The notes beneath the pieces were generated by a model, which worked only from the letters and a program-made list of their open reading frames with translations, was not told where the DNA came from and did no database searches. From positions 1 to 64,000 of the forward strand of contig CAVWSM010000019.1 of the NCBI GenBank assembly GCA_963757805.1: a stretch of 64,000 nt of DNA, in the 5' to 3' direction. Position 1 is the first letter of the stretch, and the number at the start of each line of letters is the position of its first letter. This document shows positions 1 to 7,729 of the stretch, one piece after another. The position numbers were made by a program, and so were the translations under genes. This DNA is from CAVWSM01 sp963757805. Lineage in GTDB: Bacteria; Actinomycetota; Actinomycetes; Jiangellales; Jiangellaceae.

Positions 1-203
1 GGCTCTCCCAAGAGGAGGGCGTCAACCTAGCCGGCATCAAGCGCATCCTCGAGCTGGAGAACGCCTTGGACGCGATGCACCAGCAGGTCGAGGAGCTCGT
101 CGCGGAGCTGGCGGAAGCGCACGGCCAGCAGGTCGACTACACCTACCTGCCGGTGCCCGTGGAGCGCAGCGCCCTCGCAGTGTGGCGTCCGCGCCGCGAC
201 TGA
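1..203 (+). CDS. hspR: Heat-shock repressor HspR, MerR family (3' end only)
   Basis: The last 66 codons of a MerR-type regulator, in the frame that starts at base 3 and stops at 201-203. The segment LSQEEGVNLAGIKRILELEN is the characteristic HspR helix that follows the winged-helix DNA-binding part, and a short coiled region follows (EELVAELAEAHGQQ). HspR normally closes a dnaK-grpE-dnaJ-hspR operon and represses it and clpB by binding HAIR repeats, using DnaK as co-repressor. A HAIR-like site lies before clpB at 2953-2973, which supports the call. The 5' part of the gene is outside the window. Confidence 0.9.
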   Translation, partial: LSQEEGVNLAGIKRILELENALDAMHQQVEELVAELAEAHGQQVDYTYLPVPVERSALAVWRPRRD

Positions 204-219
204 CGGCGCGGAGCGTGTA

Positions 220-672
220 GTGAGTCGGGGAAGATCCAACCGGGCGGGTCGCGCCACCGATGTCGAGCAGGAGATACGCACCCTGCTACGTCGCGGTCGA
301 TCACTCTTCACCGATTGGGCCGCGTTGGTCAGCCCAGGTCTCACGCCGACCGAGTACGCCGCGCTGGTCTCGGTCCAGGAGTCGGGCGAGCTGCGGGCAA
401 GTGATCTTGTCGACCGGCTGCGGCTTGACAAGTCCACCGTGAGCCGACTTGTCGCTCGCCTCGTCGACCTCGGACTCGTCGAAGTGGCGCCCGACGATCG
501 CGACGGGCGGGCGCGACTGCTGCGCGTCACCCATGCGGGTGACCGTTGGCTCGCGGCTGCGAGGGACGAGCAGCACAAGCGCCTCCTCGCCTCTTTCGCC
601 ACCTGGCCCGAGGAGGACCTCGACCAGTTGGTGCGACTGTTGCGGCGGCTCAACGCCGACCTGTCGAGCTGA
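220..672 (+). CDS. MarR family transcriptional regulator
   Basis: 150 aa starting with GTG at 220, only 16 nt after the hspR stop, so it may be co-transcribed with hspR. The central winged helix-turn-helix (about residues 55-115) shows the MarR pattern: LRASDLVDRLRLDKSTVSRL as recognition region and DDRDGRARLLRVT as the wing. Helices at both ends would form the dimer interface. It precedes a second MarR gene and an MFS exporter, so it could sense a toxic compound together with them. No ligand can be inferred. Confidence 0.85.
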   Translation: MSRGRSNRAGRATDVEQEIRTLLRRGRSLFTDWAALVSPGLTPTEYAALVSVQESGELRASDLVDRLRLDKSTVSRLVARLVDLGLVEVAPDDRDGRARLLRVTHAGDRWLAAARDEQHKRLLASFATWPEEDLDQLVRLLRRLNADLSS

Positions 673-732
673 AACGCCGAGCTCTCGGGCGCCTCTTCGG
701 CCCTTTCTGTCCCAGCCGCTCGCCCACGGAAA

Positions 733-780
733 TAGTTGCACTGGGCAACCTGTTAGGTATATGGTTGTGTTGCGCAACTA
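733..780. promoter_or_regulatory. Two MarR-type operators and promoter for the marR-MFS operon
   Basis: Two inverted repeats with the same half-site: GTTGC-N5-GCAAC at 735-749 and the perfect palindrome GTTGCGCAAC at 769-778. TAGTTGC/GCAACTA half-sites are common before actinobacterial MarR-EmrB/QacA pairs (family knowledge). A possible -35 TTGCAC (736-741) and -10 TATATG (758-763) overlap them, which fits autorepression. A strong AGGAG-rich ribosome binding site follows at about 789-801. Confidence 0.6.
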
Positions 781-806
781 ACTGTTCGAGGAGAGGAGGG
801 GCATCT

Positions 807-1301
807 GTGCCCATCTCCATGCAGACCGCAGCGGCGTTCAACGAAGAGCTGCGGGCGATCACGCGCTTGCGGCGTTCCTTGACCCATCGGGCCAGGAACT
901 TCTTTCTCGACGGTCCGGGCGACGTGACGCGTGCGCCGACCAGCGTGCTGATGCTGCTCGCCGAGCGCGGCGAGTGCCGCCTGAGCGAGATCGCCGAGCA
1001 CGCGTGTGTGGATGTGTCAGTGATGAGCCGGCACGTCGCAGCGCTCGAACGCGATGGCCTCGTCTGTCGCCGCGACGATCCCGCTGACCGCCGTGCGGCC
1101 CTGCTTTCACTGACCGACGCGGGCATGACGTACGCCCGACGCATCAGCGCTCAGATGGCCAGTTGGCTGCACGACGCCCTGCACAACTGGACCGAAGCCG
1201 AGGGCGCCACGGCAGCCGCCCTGCTCGCCAGGCTCACCCACGACCTCAATGCGGCAGCGACGTCCGGCGACGCCGCGCCCGTCCTCGAAAGGACTCCATG
1301 A
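807..1301 (+). CDS. MarR family regulator of adjacent MFS exporter
   Basis: 164 aa. The GTG at 807 was chosen because a purine-rich ribosome binding site (GAGGAGAGGAGGGG) ends 5 nt upstream; the longer open frame from 546 overlaps the previous gene and has no support. The winged HTH lies around residues 45-100 (CRLSEIAEHACVDVSVMSRH, then DPADRRAALLSLTDAG as wing). The stop overlaps the start of the MFS gene in ATGA, a sign of translational coupling. It probably represses its own operon through the GTTGC/GCAAC repeats upstream and is released by a substrate of the pump. Confidence 0.87.
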   Translation: MPISMQTAAAFNEELRAITRLRRSLTHRARNFFLDGPGDVTRAPTSVLMLLAERGECRLSEIAEHACVDVSVMSRHVAALERDGLVCRRDDPADRRAALLSLTDAGMTYARRISAQMASWLHDALHNWTEAEGATAAALLARLTHDLNAAATSGDAAPVLERTP

Positions 1302-2914
1302 CCTCGGCAACACCGGCTGCTGCTGCTACCAGCGGCGCCCTGACTGCAGATTCCGTCGGCGACGGCGGCGCAATGCGTCACCGGCAGATCCTCGAGGCGA
1401 TGTCGGGTCTCCTGCTCGCGCTGTTCATTGCCATGCTCTCGAGCACGATCGTCACCACTGCCCTGCCGACGATCATCGCGGAACTGCACGGCTCGCAAAC
1501 CGGCTACACGTGGATCGTTGTCGCGACACTGCTCACGTCGACCGCGACCACGCCCGTCTGGGGCAAGCTGGCGGACCTGTTCAGCAAGAAGCTGCTGGTC
1601 CAGGTTTCGATCGTGATCTTCGCGGTCGGTTCGGTCGCCAGCGGGTTCGCCGCGGGCGTCGGAACCCTGATCGCCTTCCGCGCTGTGCAGGGCATCGGGC
1701 TCGGTGGCATCTCGGCGCTGGCGATCACGATCATCGGCACTATGATCCCGCCGCGCGAGCGTGGCCGGTACAACGGCTACCTGGGCGCCGTGATGGCGGT
1801 CGCCACGGTGGCCGGACCGCTGATCGGCGGTACGATCGTCGACTCGTCCCTCGGGTGGCGCTGGGTGTTCTTCGTCGGGGCCCCGTTCGCGGTCGCCGCC
1901 CTGGTCATCCTGCAGAAGACGCTGCACGTCGCCACGATCCGCCGCGACGTCAAGGTGGACTACGCGGGCGCAACACTGCTCATGGCCGGAGTGAGCCTGC
2001 TGCTCGTCTGGGTGTCCTTTGCGGGTAGCTCCTATGGCTGGATGTCCTGGCAGACGGCCGCCATGGTCGGCGGTGGGGTCCTGCTCCTCGGCCTCACCCT
2101 GTGGGTCGAGCGCCGCACTGCTGAGCCGATCGTGCCGCTCGACATCGTCGTGCAACGCACTCCGGCGCTCGCCATAGTGGCGAGCCTCGCCGTTGGAATC
2201 GCCATGATCAGTGGCGCGGTGTTCCTCGCGCAGTACTTCCAGATCGCTCGCGGCTTCTCGCCGACCAAGGCTGGTCTGGTAACCATCCCGTTGATGCTCG
2301 GTGTGTTCATCGCATCGACGATCTCGGGCCGGATCATCACCAAGACCGGCAAGTGGAAGCGCTGGCTTGTCGGCGGGTCGACGATTCTGGTCGGCGGCTT
2401 CGCGATGCTCGCCGCTATCGACCACGAAACCCCGGTCACGTTCGTCAGCATCGCGATGCTGGTCGTCGGGCTTGGTGTCGGCGCCTTGATACAGAACCTC
2501 GTGCTCACGGTCCAGAACACTGTCGACGTACGTGACATCGGTGTGGCGAGCTCGACCGCGACGTTCTTCCGCTCTCTCGGCGGCACCATCGGCGTTTCTG
2601 TGCTTGGCGCCCTGCTGGCGACCCAGATGAAGACCAAGATCACCGACGGTCTCGCCGCCATGGACGTCCCGGGGGGATCAGGCGCGACGGGCGGGGACCT
2701 CGACATCTCGGCCCTGCCGGCCCCCGTCGAGCACCTGTACCGCGCGGTACAGGGTGACGTGACCGGCCACATCTTCCTCGTTTCCGCGGTGATTGCGGCG
2801 GTCGGCCTGGTGGCAACGCTGTTTATCCACGAGGCGCCGCTGCAGGAGTCGGTGGCGATGCACCCCGAGGAGCCCGCTCCCGGAGAGGCCGAGCTGAGCC
2901 CCGCCCCGGCCTGA
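1298..2914 (+). CDS. MFS multidrug exporter, DHA2 (EmrB/QacA) family, 14 TM
   Basis: 538 aa, starting at the ATG inside the ATGA overlap with the marR stop; the longer open frame from 1163 runs through the marR gene. Hydrophobic segments fit 14 membrane helices. MFS motif A appears as GKLADLFSKK after helix 2, and the antiporter motif C region as GAVMAVATVAGPLIGG in helix 5. Such proteins export drugs or lipophilic toxins by proton antiport across the cytoplasmic membrane. The coupled MarR regulator suggests induction by substrate. The C-terminal tail (EEPAPGEAELSPAPA) is acidic and proline-rich. Confidence 0.92.
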   Translation: MTSATPAAAATSGALTADSVGDGGAMRHRQILEAMSGLLLALFIAMLSSTIVTTALPTIIAELHGSQTGYTWIVVATLLTSTATTPVWGKLADLFSKKLLVQVSIVIFAVGSVASGFAAGVGTLIAFRAVQGIGLGGISALAITIIGTMIPPRERGRYNGYLGAVMAVATVAGPLIGGTIVDSSLGWRWVFFVGAPFAVAALVILQKTLHVATIRRDVKVDYAGATLLMAGVSLLLVWVSFAGSSYGWMSWQTAAMVGGGVLLLGLTLWVERRTAEPIVPLDIVVQRTPALAIVASLAVGIAMISGAVFLAQYFQIARGFSPTKAGLVTIPLMLGVFIASTISGRIITKTGKWKRWLVGGSTILVGGFAMLAAIDHETPVTFVSIAMLVVGLGVGALIQNLVLTVQNTVDVRDIGVASSTATFFRSLGGTIGVSVLGALLATQMKTKITDGLAAMDVPGGSGATGGDLDISALPAPVEHLYRAVQGDVTGHIFLVSAVIAAVGLVATLFIHEAPLQESVAMHPEEPAPGEAELSPAPA

Positions 2915-2952
2915 CTCAGGTGCCCCGAATACGTTCATTTCGCTAGAGCAGA

Positions 2953-2973
2953 GTTGAGCGGAATAGGCTCAAC
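2953..2973. promoter_or_regulatory. HAIR-like HspR operator before clpB
   Basis: GTTGAGC (2953-2959), 7-nt spacer, GCTCAAC (2967-2973): a perfect inverted repeat with the 7-7-7 geometry of the HspR-associated inverted repeat (consensus CTTGAGT-N7-ACTCAAG). The core TTGAG/CTCAA is kept and the outer bases differ. A further CTTTGAGT follows at 2973-2980. It lies about 70 nt before clpB. Confidence 0.75.
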
Positions 2974-3044
2974 TTTGAGTAACGTTGCCCCAAGTGCGGG
3001 TCTCTTCGAGACTCGCTAGACAGACGTGTGGCGAAAGGACACCA

Positions 3045-5636
3045 ATGGAAGCCGGTCAGCTCACCACCAGGAGCCAGGAGGCACTCTCGGCTGCCGTCCG
3101 ATCGGCGGCCGCGGCCGGCAACCCGGCCGTCGAGCCGGTGCATGTGCTGCGCGCGCTGCTCGACCAGACCGACGGCATCGCCCGGCCGCTGCTGGAGTCG
3201 GTGGGGGTCGAGCCAGGCGCCGTACGGTCCGAGGCGCAGCGACTTGCCGAGGCATTGCCCGCGGCGAGTGGCGCGTCGGTCAGCGCACCCGGACTTGCGC
3301 GGCAGACCTACGCGGTGCTCCAGCACGCCGGTGAAGTCGCCCGCGAGATGGACGACGAGTACGTGTCGACCGAGCACTTGCTGGTCGGCCTCGCCCACGT
3401 CGACTCACCCGTCCGTGAGCTGCTGACGCGACTCGGCGCGACCGCCGAACGGCTGCGCGCAGCCTTCGTACAAGTGCGGGGCAGCGCCCGTGTGACCAGC
3501 CCCGATCCGGAGGGCACCTACGACGCCCTCAACAAGTACGGCATCGACCTCACCGAGCGCGCCCGCGAGGGGAAGATCGACCCGGTCATCGGCCGCGACA
3601 CCGAGATCCGCCGTGTCGTGCAGGTGCTGTCGCGTCGCACCAAGAACAACCCCGTGCTCATCGGCGAGCCCGGCGTCGGCAAGACGGCTGTCGTGGAAGG
3701 GCTCGCCCAGCGCATCGTGGCGGGCGACGTCCCCGAGTCCCTCAAGGGTCGGCGGCTCGTCGCCCTCGATCTGGGCGCGATGGTGGCAGGCGCCAAGTTC
3801 CGCGGCGAGTTCGAGGAACGGCTCAAGGCCGTTCTCAGTGAGATCAAGGCGAGCGAAGGCCAGGTCATCACCTTCATCGACGAGCTGCACACCGTCGTCG
3901 GCGCCGGCGCCACGGGCGAGGGCGCGATGGACGCCGGCAACATGCTCAAGCCCATGCTGGCCCGCGGCGAGCTGCGCATGGTCGGTGCGACGACCCTCGA
4001 CGAATACCGCAGGCACATCGAGAAGGACGCCGCGCTCGAGCGTCGGTTCCAGCAGGTCCTCGTCGGCGAGCCCAGTGTCGAGGACACGATCGCCATCCTG
4101 CGTGGGCTGAAGAGCCGCTACGAGGCGCACCACAAGGTCCAGATCGCAGACGCGGCGCTCGTGGCCGCAGCGACGCTGTCCGACCGCTACATCACCGCAC
4201 GGTTCCTCCCCGACAAGGCGATCGACCTGGTCGACGAGGCTGCATCCCGGCTGCGCATGGAGATTGACTCCCGTCCGGTCGAGATCGACGAGCTGCAACG
4301 CGTCGTCGATCGGCTGCGCATGGAGGAGCTTGCACTCTCCAAGGAGGACGACGAAGCGTCCCGCGAGCGACTCCAGCGGCTTCAGAGGGACCTCGCCGAC
4401 AAGCAGGAGCAGCTGACTGCCCTCAACGCGCGCTGGGAGCAGGAGAAGACCGGGCTCAACCGCGTCGGCGAGCTCAAGGAGCAGCTCGACGAGCTGCGCG
4501 GGCAGGCCGAGCGAGCGCAGCGCGACGGCGAGTGGGAGACCGCATCGCGGTTGCTCTACGGCGAGGTCCCTGAGCTTGAGAAGCAGCTCGCCTCGGCACA
4601 GGAGGCGGCGGCCGCGATCGAGCGGGAAGCACCCATGGTCAAGGAGGAGGTCGGCCCCGACGACGTCGCCGATGTCGTCTCCGCGTGGACCGGCATCCCG
4701 GCTGGCCGGCTGCTCGAGGGCGAGACCGGCAAGCTCCTGCGGATGGAGGAGGAGCTCGGCCGTCGCGTGGTTGGCCAGCGCGAGGCCGTTCTCGCGGTGA
4801 GTGATGCCGTACGCCGCGCCCGCGCCGGCGTGTCCGACCCCGATAGGCCGACTGGCTCGTTCCTGTTCCTCGGCCCCACCGGTGTCGGCAAGACTGAGCT
4901 CGCCAAGGCGCTCGCGGAGTTTCTGTTCGACGACGAGCGCGCGATGGTGCGCATCGACATGAGCGAGTACGGCGAGAAGCACAGCGTCGCCCGACTCGTG
5001 GGCGCACCGCCGGGTTACATCGGCTACGAGGAGGGCGGTCAGCTCACCGAGGCCGTCCGCCGCCGCCCGTACACCGTTGTTCTGCTCGACGAGGTGGAGA
5101 AGGCGCACCCCGAGGTCTTTGACGTGCTGCTTGCTGTGCTCGACGACGGCCGGCTGACAGATGGGCAGGGCCGCACCGTCGACTTCCGCAACGCAATCCT
5201 GGTGTTGACGTCCAACCTCGGCTCGCAGTTCCTGGCCGACCCAACGGTGTCCGAGGACGTCAAGCGCGACCAGGTGATGGGCGTCCTGCGCGCGTCGTTC
5301 AAGCCGGAGTTCCTCAACCGGCTGGACGACATCGTGTTCTTCCACCCGCTGGGCATGGAGGAGCTCGGTGCCATCGTCGACCTGCAGGTCGACCTGCTGG
5401 CCCGTCGCCTCCGCGACCGCCGGCTGACACTTGACGTCACCGACGCCGCACGGGAGTGGCTGGCGTTGACCGGATACGACCCGGTCTACGGCGCACGGCC
5501 GCTGCGGCGCCTTGTGCAGAGCGCGATCGGCGACCAGCTCGCGAAGGCGATCCTGTCCGATGAAGTCCGCGACGGTGACACCGTGCGCGTCGAGCTGAAC
5601 GAGGAGAAGGACGCGCTCGACGTGACAACCGCCTGA
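3045..5636 (+). CDS. clpB: ATP-dependent disaggregase ClpB
   Basis: 863 aa, full length for ClpB. ATG at 3045 follows a GAAAGGA ribosome binding site; the open frame extends upstream but those codons look unrelated. Order: Clp N-domain (1 to about 145), AAA1 with Walker A GEPGVGKT (207-214) and Walker B VITFIDELH, the long coiled-coil M domain (about 400-530) that marks ClpB rather than ClpA/C, then AAA2 with Walker A GPTGVGKT (610-617), sensor LTSNLG and a C-terminal D2-small domain. With DnaK it threads aggregated proteins through a hexameric ring. The HAIR-like repeat upstream and hspR nearby point to heat-shock control. Confidence 0.98.
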   Translation: MEAGQLTTRSQEALSAAVRSAAAAGNPAVEPVHVLRALLDQTDGIARPLLESVGVEPGAVRSEAQRLAEALPAASGASVSAPGLARQTYAVLQHAGEVAREMDDEYVSTEHLLVGLAHVDSPVRELLTRLGATAERLRAAFVQVRGSARVTSPDPEGTYDALNKYGIDLTERAREGKIDPVIGRDTEIRRVVQVLSRRTKNNPVLIGEPGVGKTAVVEGLAQRIVAGDVPESLKGRRLVALDLGAMVAGAKFRGEFEERLKAVLSEIKASEGQVITFIDELHTVVGAGATGEGAMDAGNMLKPMLARGELRMVGATTLDEYRRHIEKDAALERRFQQVLVGEPSVEDTIAILRGLKSRYEAHHKVQIADAALVAAATLSDRYITARFLPDKAIDLVDEAASRLRMEIDSRPVEIDELQRVVDRLRMEELALSKEDDEASRERLQRLQRDLADKQEQLTALNARWEQEKTGLNRVGELKEQLDELRGQAERAQRDGEWETASRLLYGEVPELEKQLASAQEAAAAIEREAPMVKEEVGPDDVADVVSAWTGIPAGRLLEGETGKLLRMEEELGRRVVGQREAVLAVSDAVRRARAGVSDPDRPTGSFLFLGPTGVGKTELAKALAEFLFDDERAMVRIDMSEYGEKHSVARLVGAPPGYIGYEEGGQLTEAVRRRPYTVVLLDEVEKAHPEVFDVLLAVLDDGRLTDGQGRTVDFRNAILVLTSNLGSQFLADPTVSEDVKRDQVMGVLRASFKPEFLNRLDDIVFFHPLGMEELGAIVDLQVDLLARRLRDRRLTLDVTDAAREWLALTGYDPVYGARPLRRLVQSAIGDQLAKAILSDEVRDGDTVRVELNEEKDALDVTTA

Positions 5637-5694
5637 CGGGGCGGGGCAGGTCCAGCACGTCGCCTCCCTGCCATGATCAACACGAAGTTGGCGA

Positions 5695-6123
5695 CTAGGC
5701 GAACCGGCCACGCTGGTGCGCCACGGCGAGCCGCGACAGCGCCAGCGCTCCGACCAGCAGGCCGAAGTCGCGCAATGCGATGTCGTAGAAGTCGCCGATG
5801 AGCAACAGGTTCACGATGATCCCGGCGAGCCAGGCGGCGACGAGCAACCCGCCGTAGCGCGGGACCACGGCCACAACGAGACCCGCGACGATCTCGATGA
5901 CGCCTACCGCGTACATGGCTTGCTGCGCCGTGCCCGGCACCAGGTCATTGATCTCCGGCGCCAGGTAGATCGGCCAGTCCACGAGCCAGTTGGTGAACTT
6001 ATCGAGACCGAACAGGATGGGCGCCACCGTGTAGACCGTGCGGAGCAGCATGAAGGCCTGTCGGGAAGGATCGCCTCCACCGATGCCCGCCGCTGCGGGC
6101 CGAGAAGTGCGCTGGTCAGTCAT
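5695..6123 (-). CDS. DoxX-like small membrane protein
   Basis: 142 aa with four hydrophobic segments (about residues 28-46, 68-88, 92-112, 116-134) and a short polar N-terminus, the shape of DoxX/YphA-type proteins. LRTVYTVAPILFGLDKF at the first helix matches that family. Some DoxX proteins take part in thiol redox stress, but the role here is unknown. A GAGAGGACGG ribosome binding site precedes the ATG at 6123. It diverges from a Cys-rich regulator, probably its controller. Confidence 0.75.
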   Translation of the reverse strand: MTDQRTSRPAAAGIGGGDPSRQAFMLLRTVYTVAPILFGLDKFTNWLVDWPIYLAPEINDLVPGTAQQAMYAVGVIEIVAGLVVAVVPRYGGLLVAAWLAGIIVNLLLIGDFYDIALRDFGLLVGALALSRLAVAHQRGRFA

Positions 6124-6134
6124 GATCCCGTCCT

Positions 6135-6203
6135 CTCTAAAGTCGTCTTGGATGGACGTTAGAGCGATGGAGATCTATCGTCAATGGGCATGCGTTATAG
6201 AAT
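6135..6203. promoter_or_regulatory. Divergent promoter region with inverted-repeat operator
   Basis: CTCTAAAGTC (6135-6144) and GACGTTAGAG (6155-6164) form a 10-bp inverted repeat with one mismatch and a 10-nt spacer. On the minus strand it overlaps a plausible -10 for the DoxX gene (TTGACG, 17 nt, TAACGT). On the plus strand TATAGAAT (6196-6203) is a good -10 ending 7 nt before the ATG at 6211, so the regulator mRNA may be leaderless. Confidence 0.5.
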
Positions 6204-6210
6204 CGGACCC

Positions 6211-6879
6211 ATGACTCAGAGGGACCCGCAGCAGCGCGATGATCTGGAAGTCCTCGCCGCTCTGCAGGAGCCGGTCCGGCGAGCGCTGTTCGAGCTGGTG
6301 ACCAAGCAGGACCGCCCGGTCAGCCGTGACGAAGCCGCCGAGGCATTGGACATACGCCGAAGCACGGCCGCGTTCCATCTGGACCGGCTCGCCGCCGACG
6401 GCCTGCTGGACGTCGAGTACCGACGCCTCTCCGGCAAGACGGGGCCAGGCGCCGGGCGCACGGCAAAGCTCTACCGACGCAGCAGTCGCGAGGTCACCGC
6501 CAGCCTGCCCCCGCGGAGGTACGACCTCGCCGGCTCGCTCCTCGCCGGCGCCGTCGACGAGTCGAATCGCACAGGCGAGCCGGTGCTGGACGTGCTCTCT
6601 CGGAAGGCGGCGGCCGCGGGTCACGACATCGGGGGTGCGGCTGAGACAGCCGAGTCGGCCCTTCTGGAGCATGGCTTCACTCCGAGAAGTGAGCCCGATG
6701 GCGATGTCTCGCTGCGGAACTGCCCCTTCCACCAGCTCGCGCAGGTCTACACCAAAGTCGTCTGTGGCATGAACCTGAGCTTTGTGCAAGGCATCGTGCA
6801 GGGCGCGGGCCAAGACCGCGCCGTCACGCTGGACCCCGGTCCCGATCGTTGCTGCGTGCTCATCGCAAAGAGCGCCTGA
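6211..6879 (+). CDS. ArsR/SufR-like winged-helix regulator with conserved cysteines
   Basis: 222 aa. The ATG at 6211 is preferred over 6184 because a -10 box (TATAGA, 6196-6201) lies between the two. The N-terminal winged HTH (about 15-80; SRDEAAEALDIRRSTAAFHL, then LLDVEYRRLSG) is of ArsR type. The C-terminal half carries C-x13-C-x28-CC (NCPFHQLA, VCGMNLSF, DRCCVLI), which resembles the cysteine ligands of SufR-type Fe-S sensors, though the spacing differs. It is divergent from the DoxX gene and an inverted repeat lies between them. An Fe-S or metal/redox sensor is an inference. Confidence 0.72.
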   Translation: MTQRDPQQRDDLEVLAALQEPVRRALFELVTKQDRPVSRDEAAEALDIRRSTAAFHLDRLAADGLLDVEYRRLSGKTGPGAGRTAKLYRRSSREVTASLPPRRYDLAGSLLAGAVDESNRTGEPVLDVLSRKAAAAGHDIGGAAETAESALLEHGFTPRSEPDGDVSLRNCPFHQLAQVYTKVVCGMNLSFVQGIVQGAGQDRAVTLDPGPDRCCVLIAKSA

Positions 6880-6888
6880 TCACCCGGC

Positions 6889-7638
6889 TCACGGAGCACT
6901 CCGCTGCCGCAACATCACCTCGACGCCGTCGAGCATGCACCGCAGGCCGAACTCGAACAGCTCCTCGCCGTAAGCCGTGAACGCGTCGTCGGAGAGGGCG
7001 GCGAGGGTGGGGAATTGGCCAGTGCTCAGCGCCTTGTCGAGCACCGGCGCCTGTGTCTCCCAGAACTCGTCGCTGCTCACGCCGGTGCGCTTCTCCGCCA
7101 TCTCGGCGCTGTTGTGCGTGCGTGCCATCGATGCTGCATAGGCCTCGATCATGGAGATCGCGTTGATCTTCTCCTTGTCGGAGAGGTCGCAGTCCGTCAG
7201 TGAACGCAGGATGAGCTCGAGGCCGGCGAAGGAGTTGGGCCCGAGCAGGGGCCGGCTCTGGTCGACGAACGGCAGCCACGGGTGGTCGGTGTAGAGCTTC
7301 CACATGTCTCGCCCCATGGCCTCGAGAGTGTTGCGCCAGCCGGGCCCGAGCTCGTCGACATCGGGCGGGCCGATCACGCGGTCCAGCATCAGGTCGAGCA
7401 GTTCGGCCTTGCCCGGCACGTACCGATAGAGCGACATGGTGCCCACGCCGAGCGCCTCGGCGATCCGGCGCATGGACACGGACTCGAGTCCCTCGGCATC
7501 CGCAATGTCGATCGCCGCAGCCACGAGCTTGTCGAGGGTCAGGGCGGGCTTGGGACCGCGGGTGGCCTTTTCATCCATTTCCCACATCAGCGCGAGACTG
7601 CGGTTGATGTCGCCGCCGCCGCTGTGCTCCGTCGTCAT
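6889..7638 (-). CDS. TetR family regulator of the DrrAB-like exporter
   Basis: 249 aa from ATG at 7638; the longer open frame starting at 7788 overlaps the divergent ABC gene and its promoter. The HTH (about residues 27-70) reads LVAAAIDIADAEGLESVSMRRIAEALGVGTMSLYRYVPGK, given here in outline only: AxxxGLxxVSMRRIAxxLG then the YRYV recognition helix. The C-terminal part resembles TetR_C_1-type ligand domains found with drug exporters. A perfect 10-bp inverted repeat lies at 7679-7702 in the divergent promoter, an obvious operator. Confidence 0.88.
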   Translation of the reverse strand: MTTEHSGGGDINRSLALMWEMDEKATRGPKPALTLDKLVAAAIDIADAEGLESVSMRRIAEALGVGTMSLYRYVPGKAELLDLMLDRVIGPPDVDELGPGWRNTLEAMGRDMWKLYTDHPWLPFVDQSRPLLGPNSFAGLELILRSLTDCDLSDKEKINAISMIEAYAASMARTHNSAEMAEKRTGVSSDEFWETQAPVLDKALSTGQFPTLAALSDDAFTAYGEELFEFGLRCMLDGVEVMLRQRSAP

Positions 7639-7678
7639 TGTTGAGTCCCTCGAATAGCCTTGAAGGCAATCTGCGTAG

Positions 7679-7702
7679 GGCGTACGCTCTAAAGCGTACG
7701 CC
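7679..7702. promoter_or_regulatory. TetR operator between tetR and drrA-like gene
   Basis: GGCGTACGCT (7679-7688), CTAA, AGCGTACGCC (7693-7702): a perfect 10-bp inverted repeat with a 4-nt spacer. It lies 41 nt from the tetR start and 27 nt from the ABC start, so one bound dimer could shut both promoters. Confidence 0.8.
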
Positions 7703-7729
7703 GCACTCAGTTTAGCCCTTGGAGAGCGC

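Noticed and set aside
3405..5711. 768-codon minus-strand open frame opposite clpB
   Set aside because: High-GC shadow of an unmistakable ClpB; no motifs or ribosome binding site.
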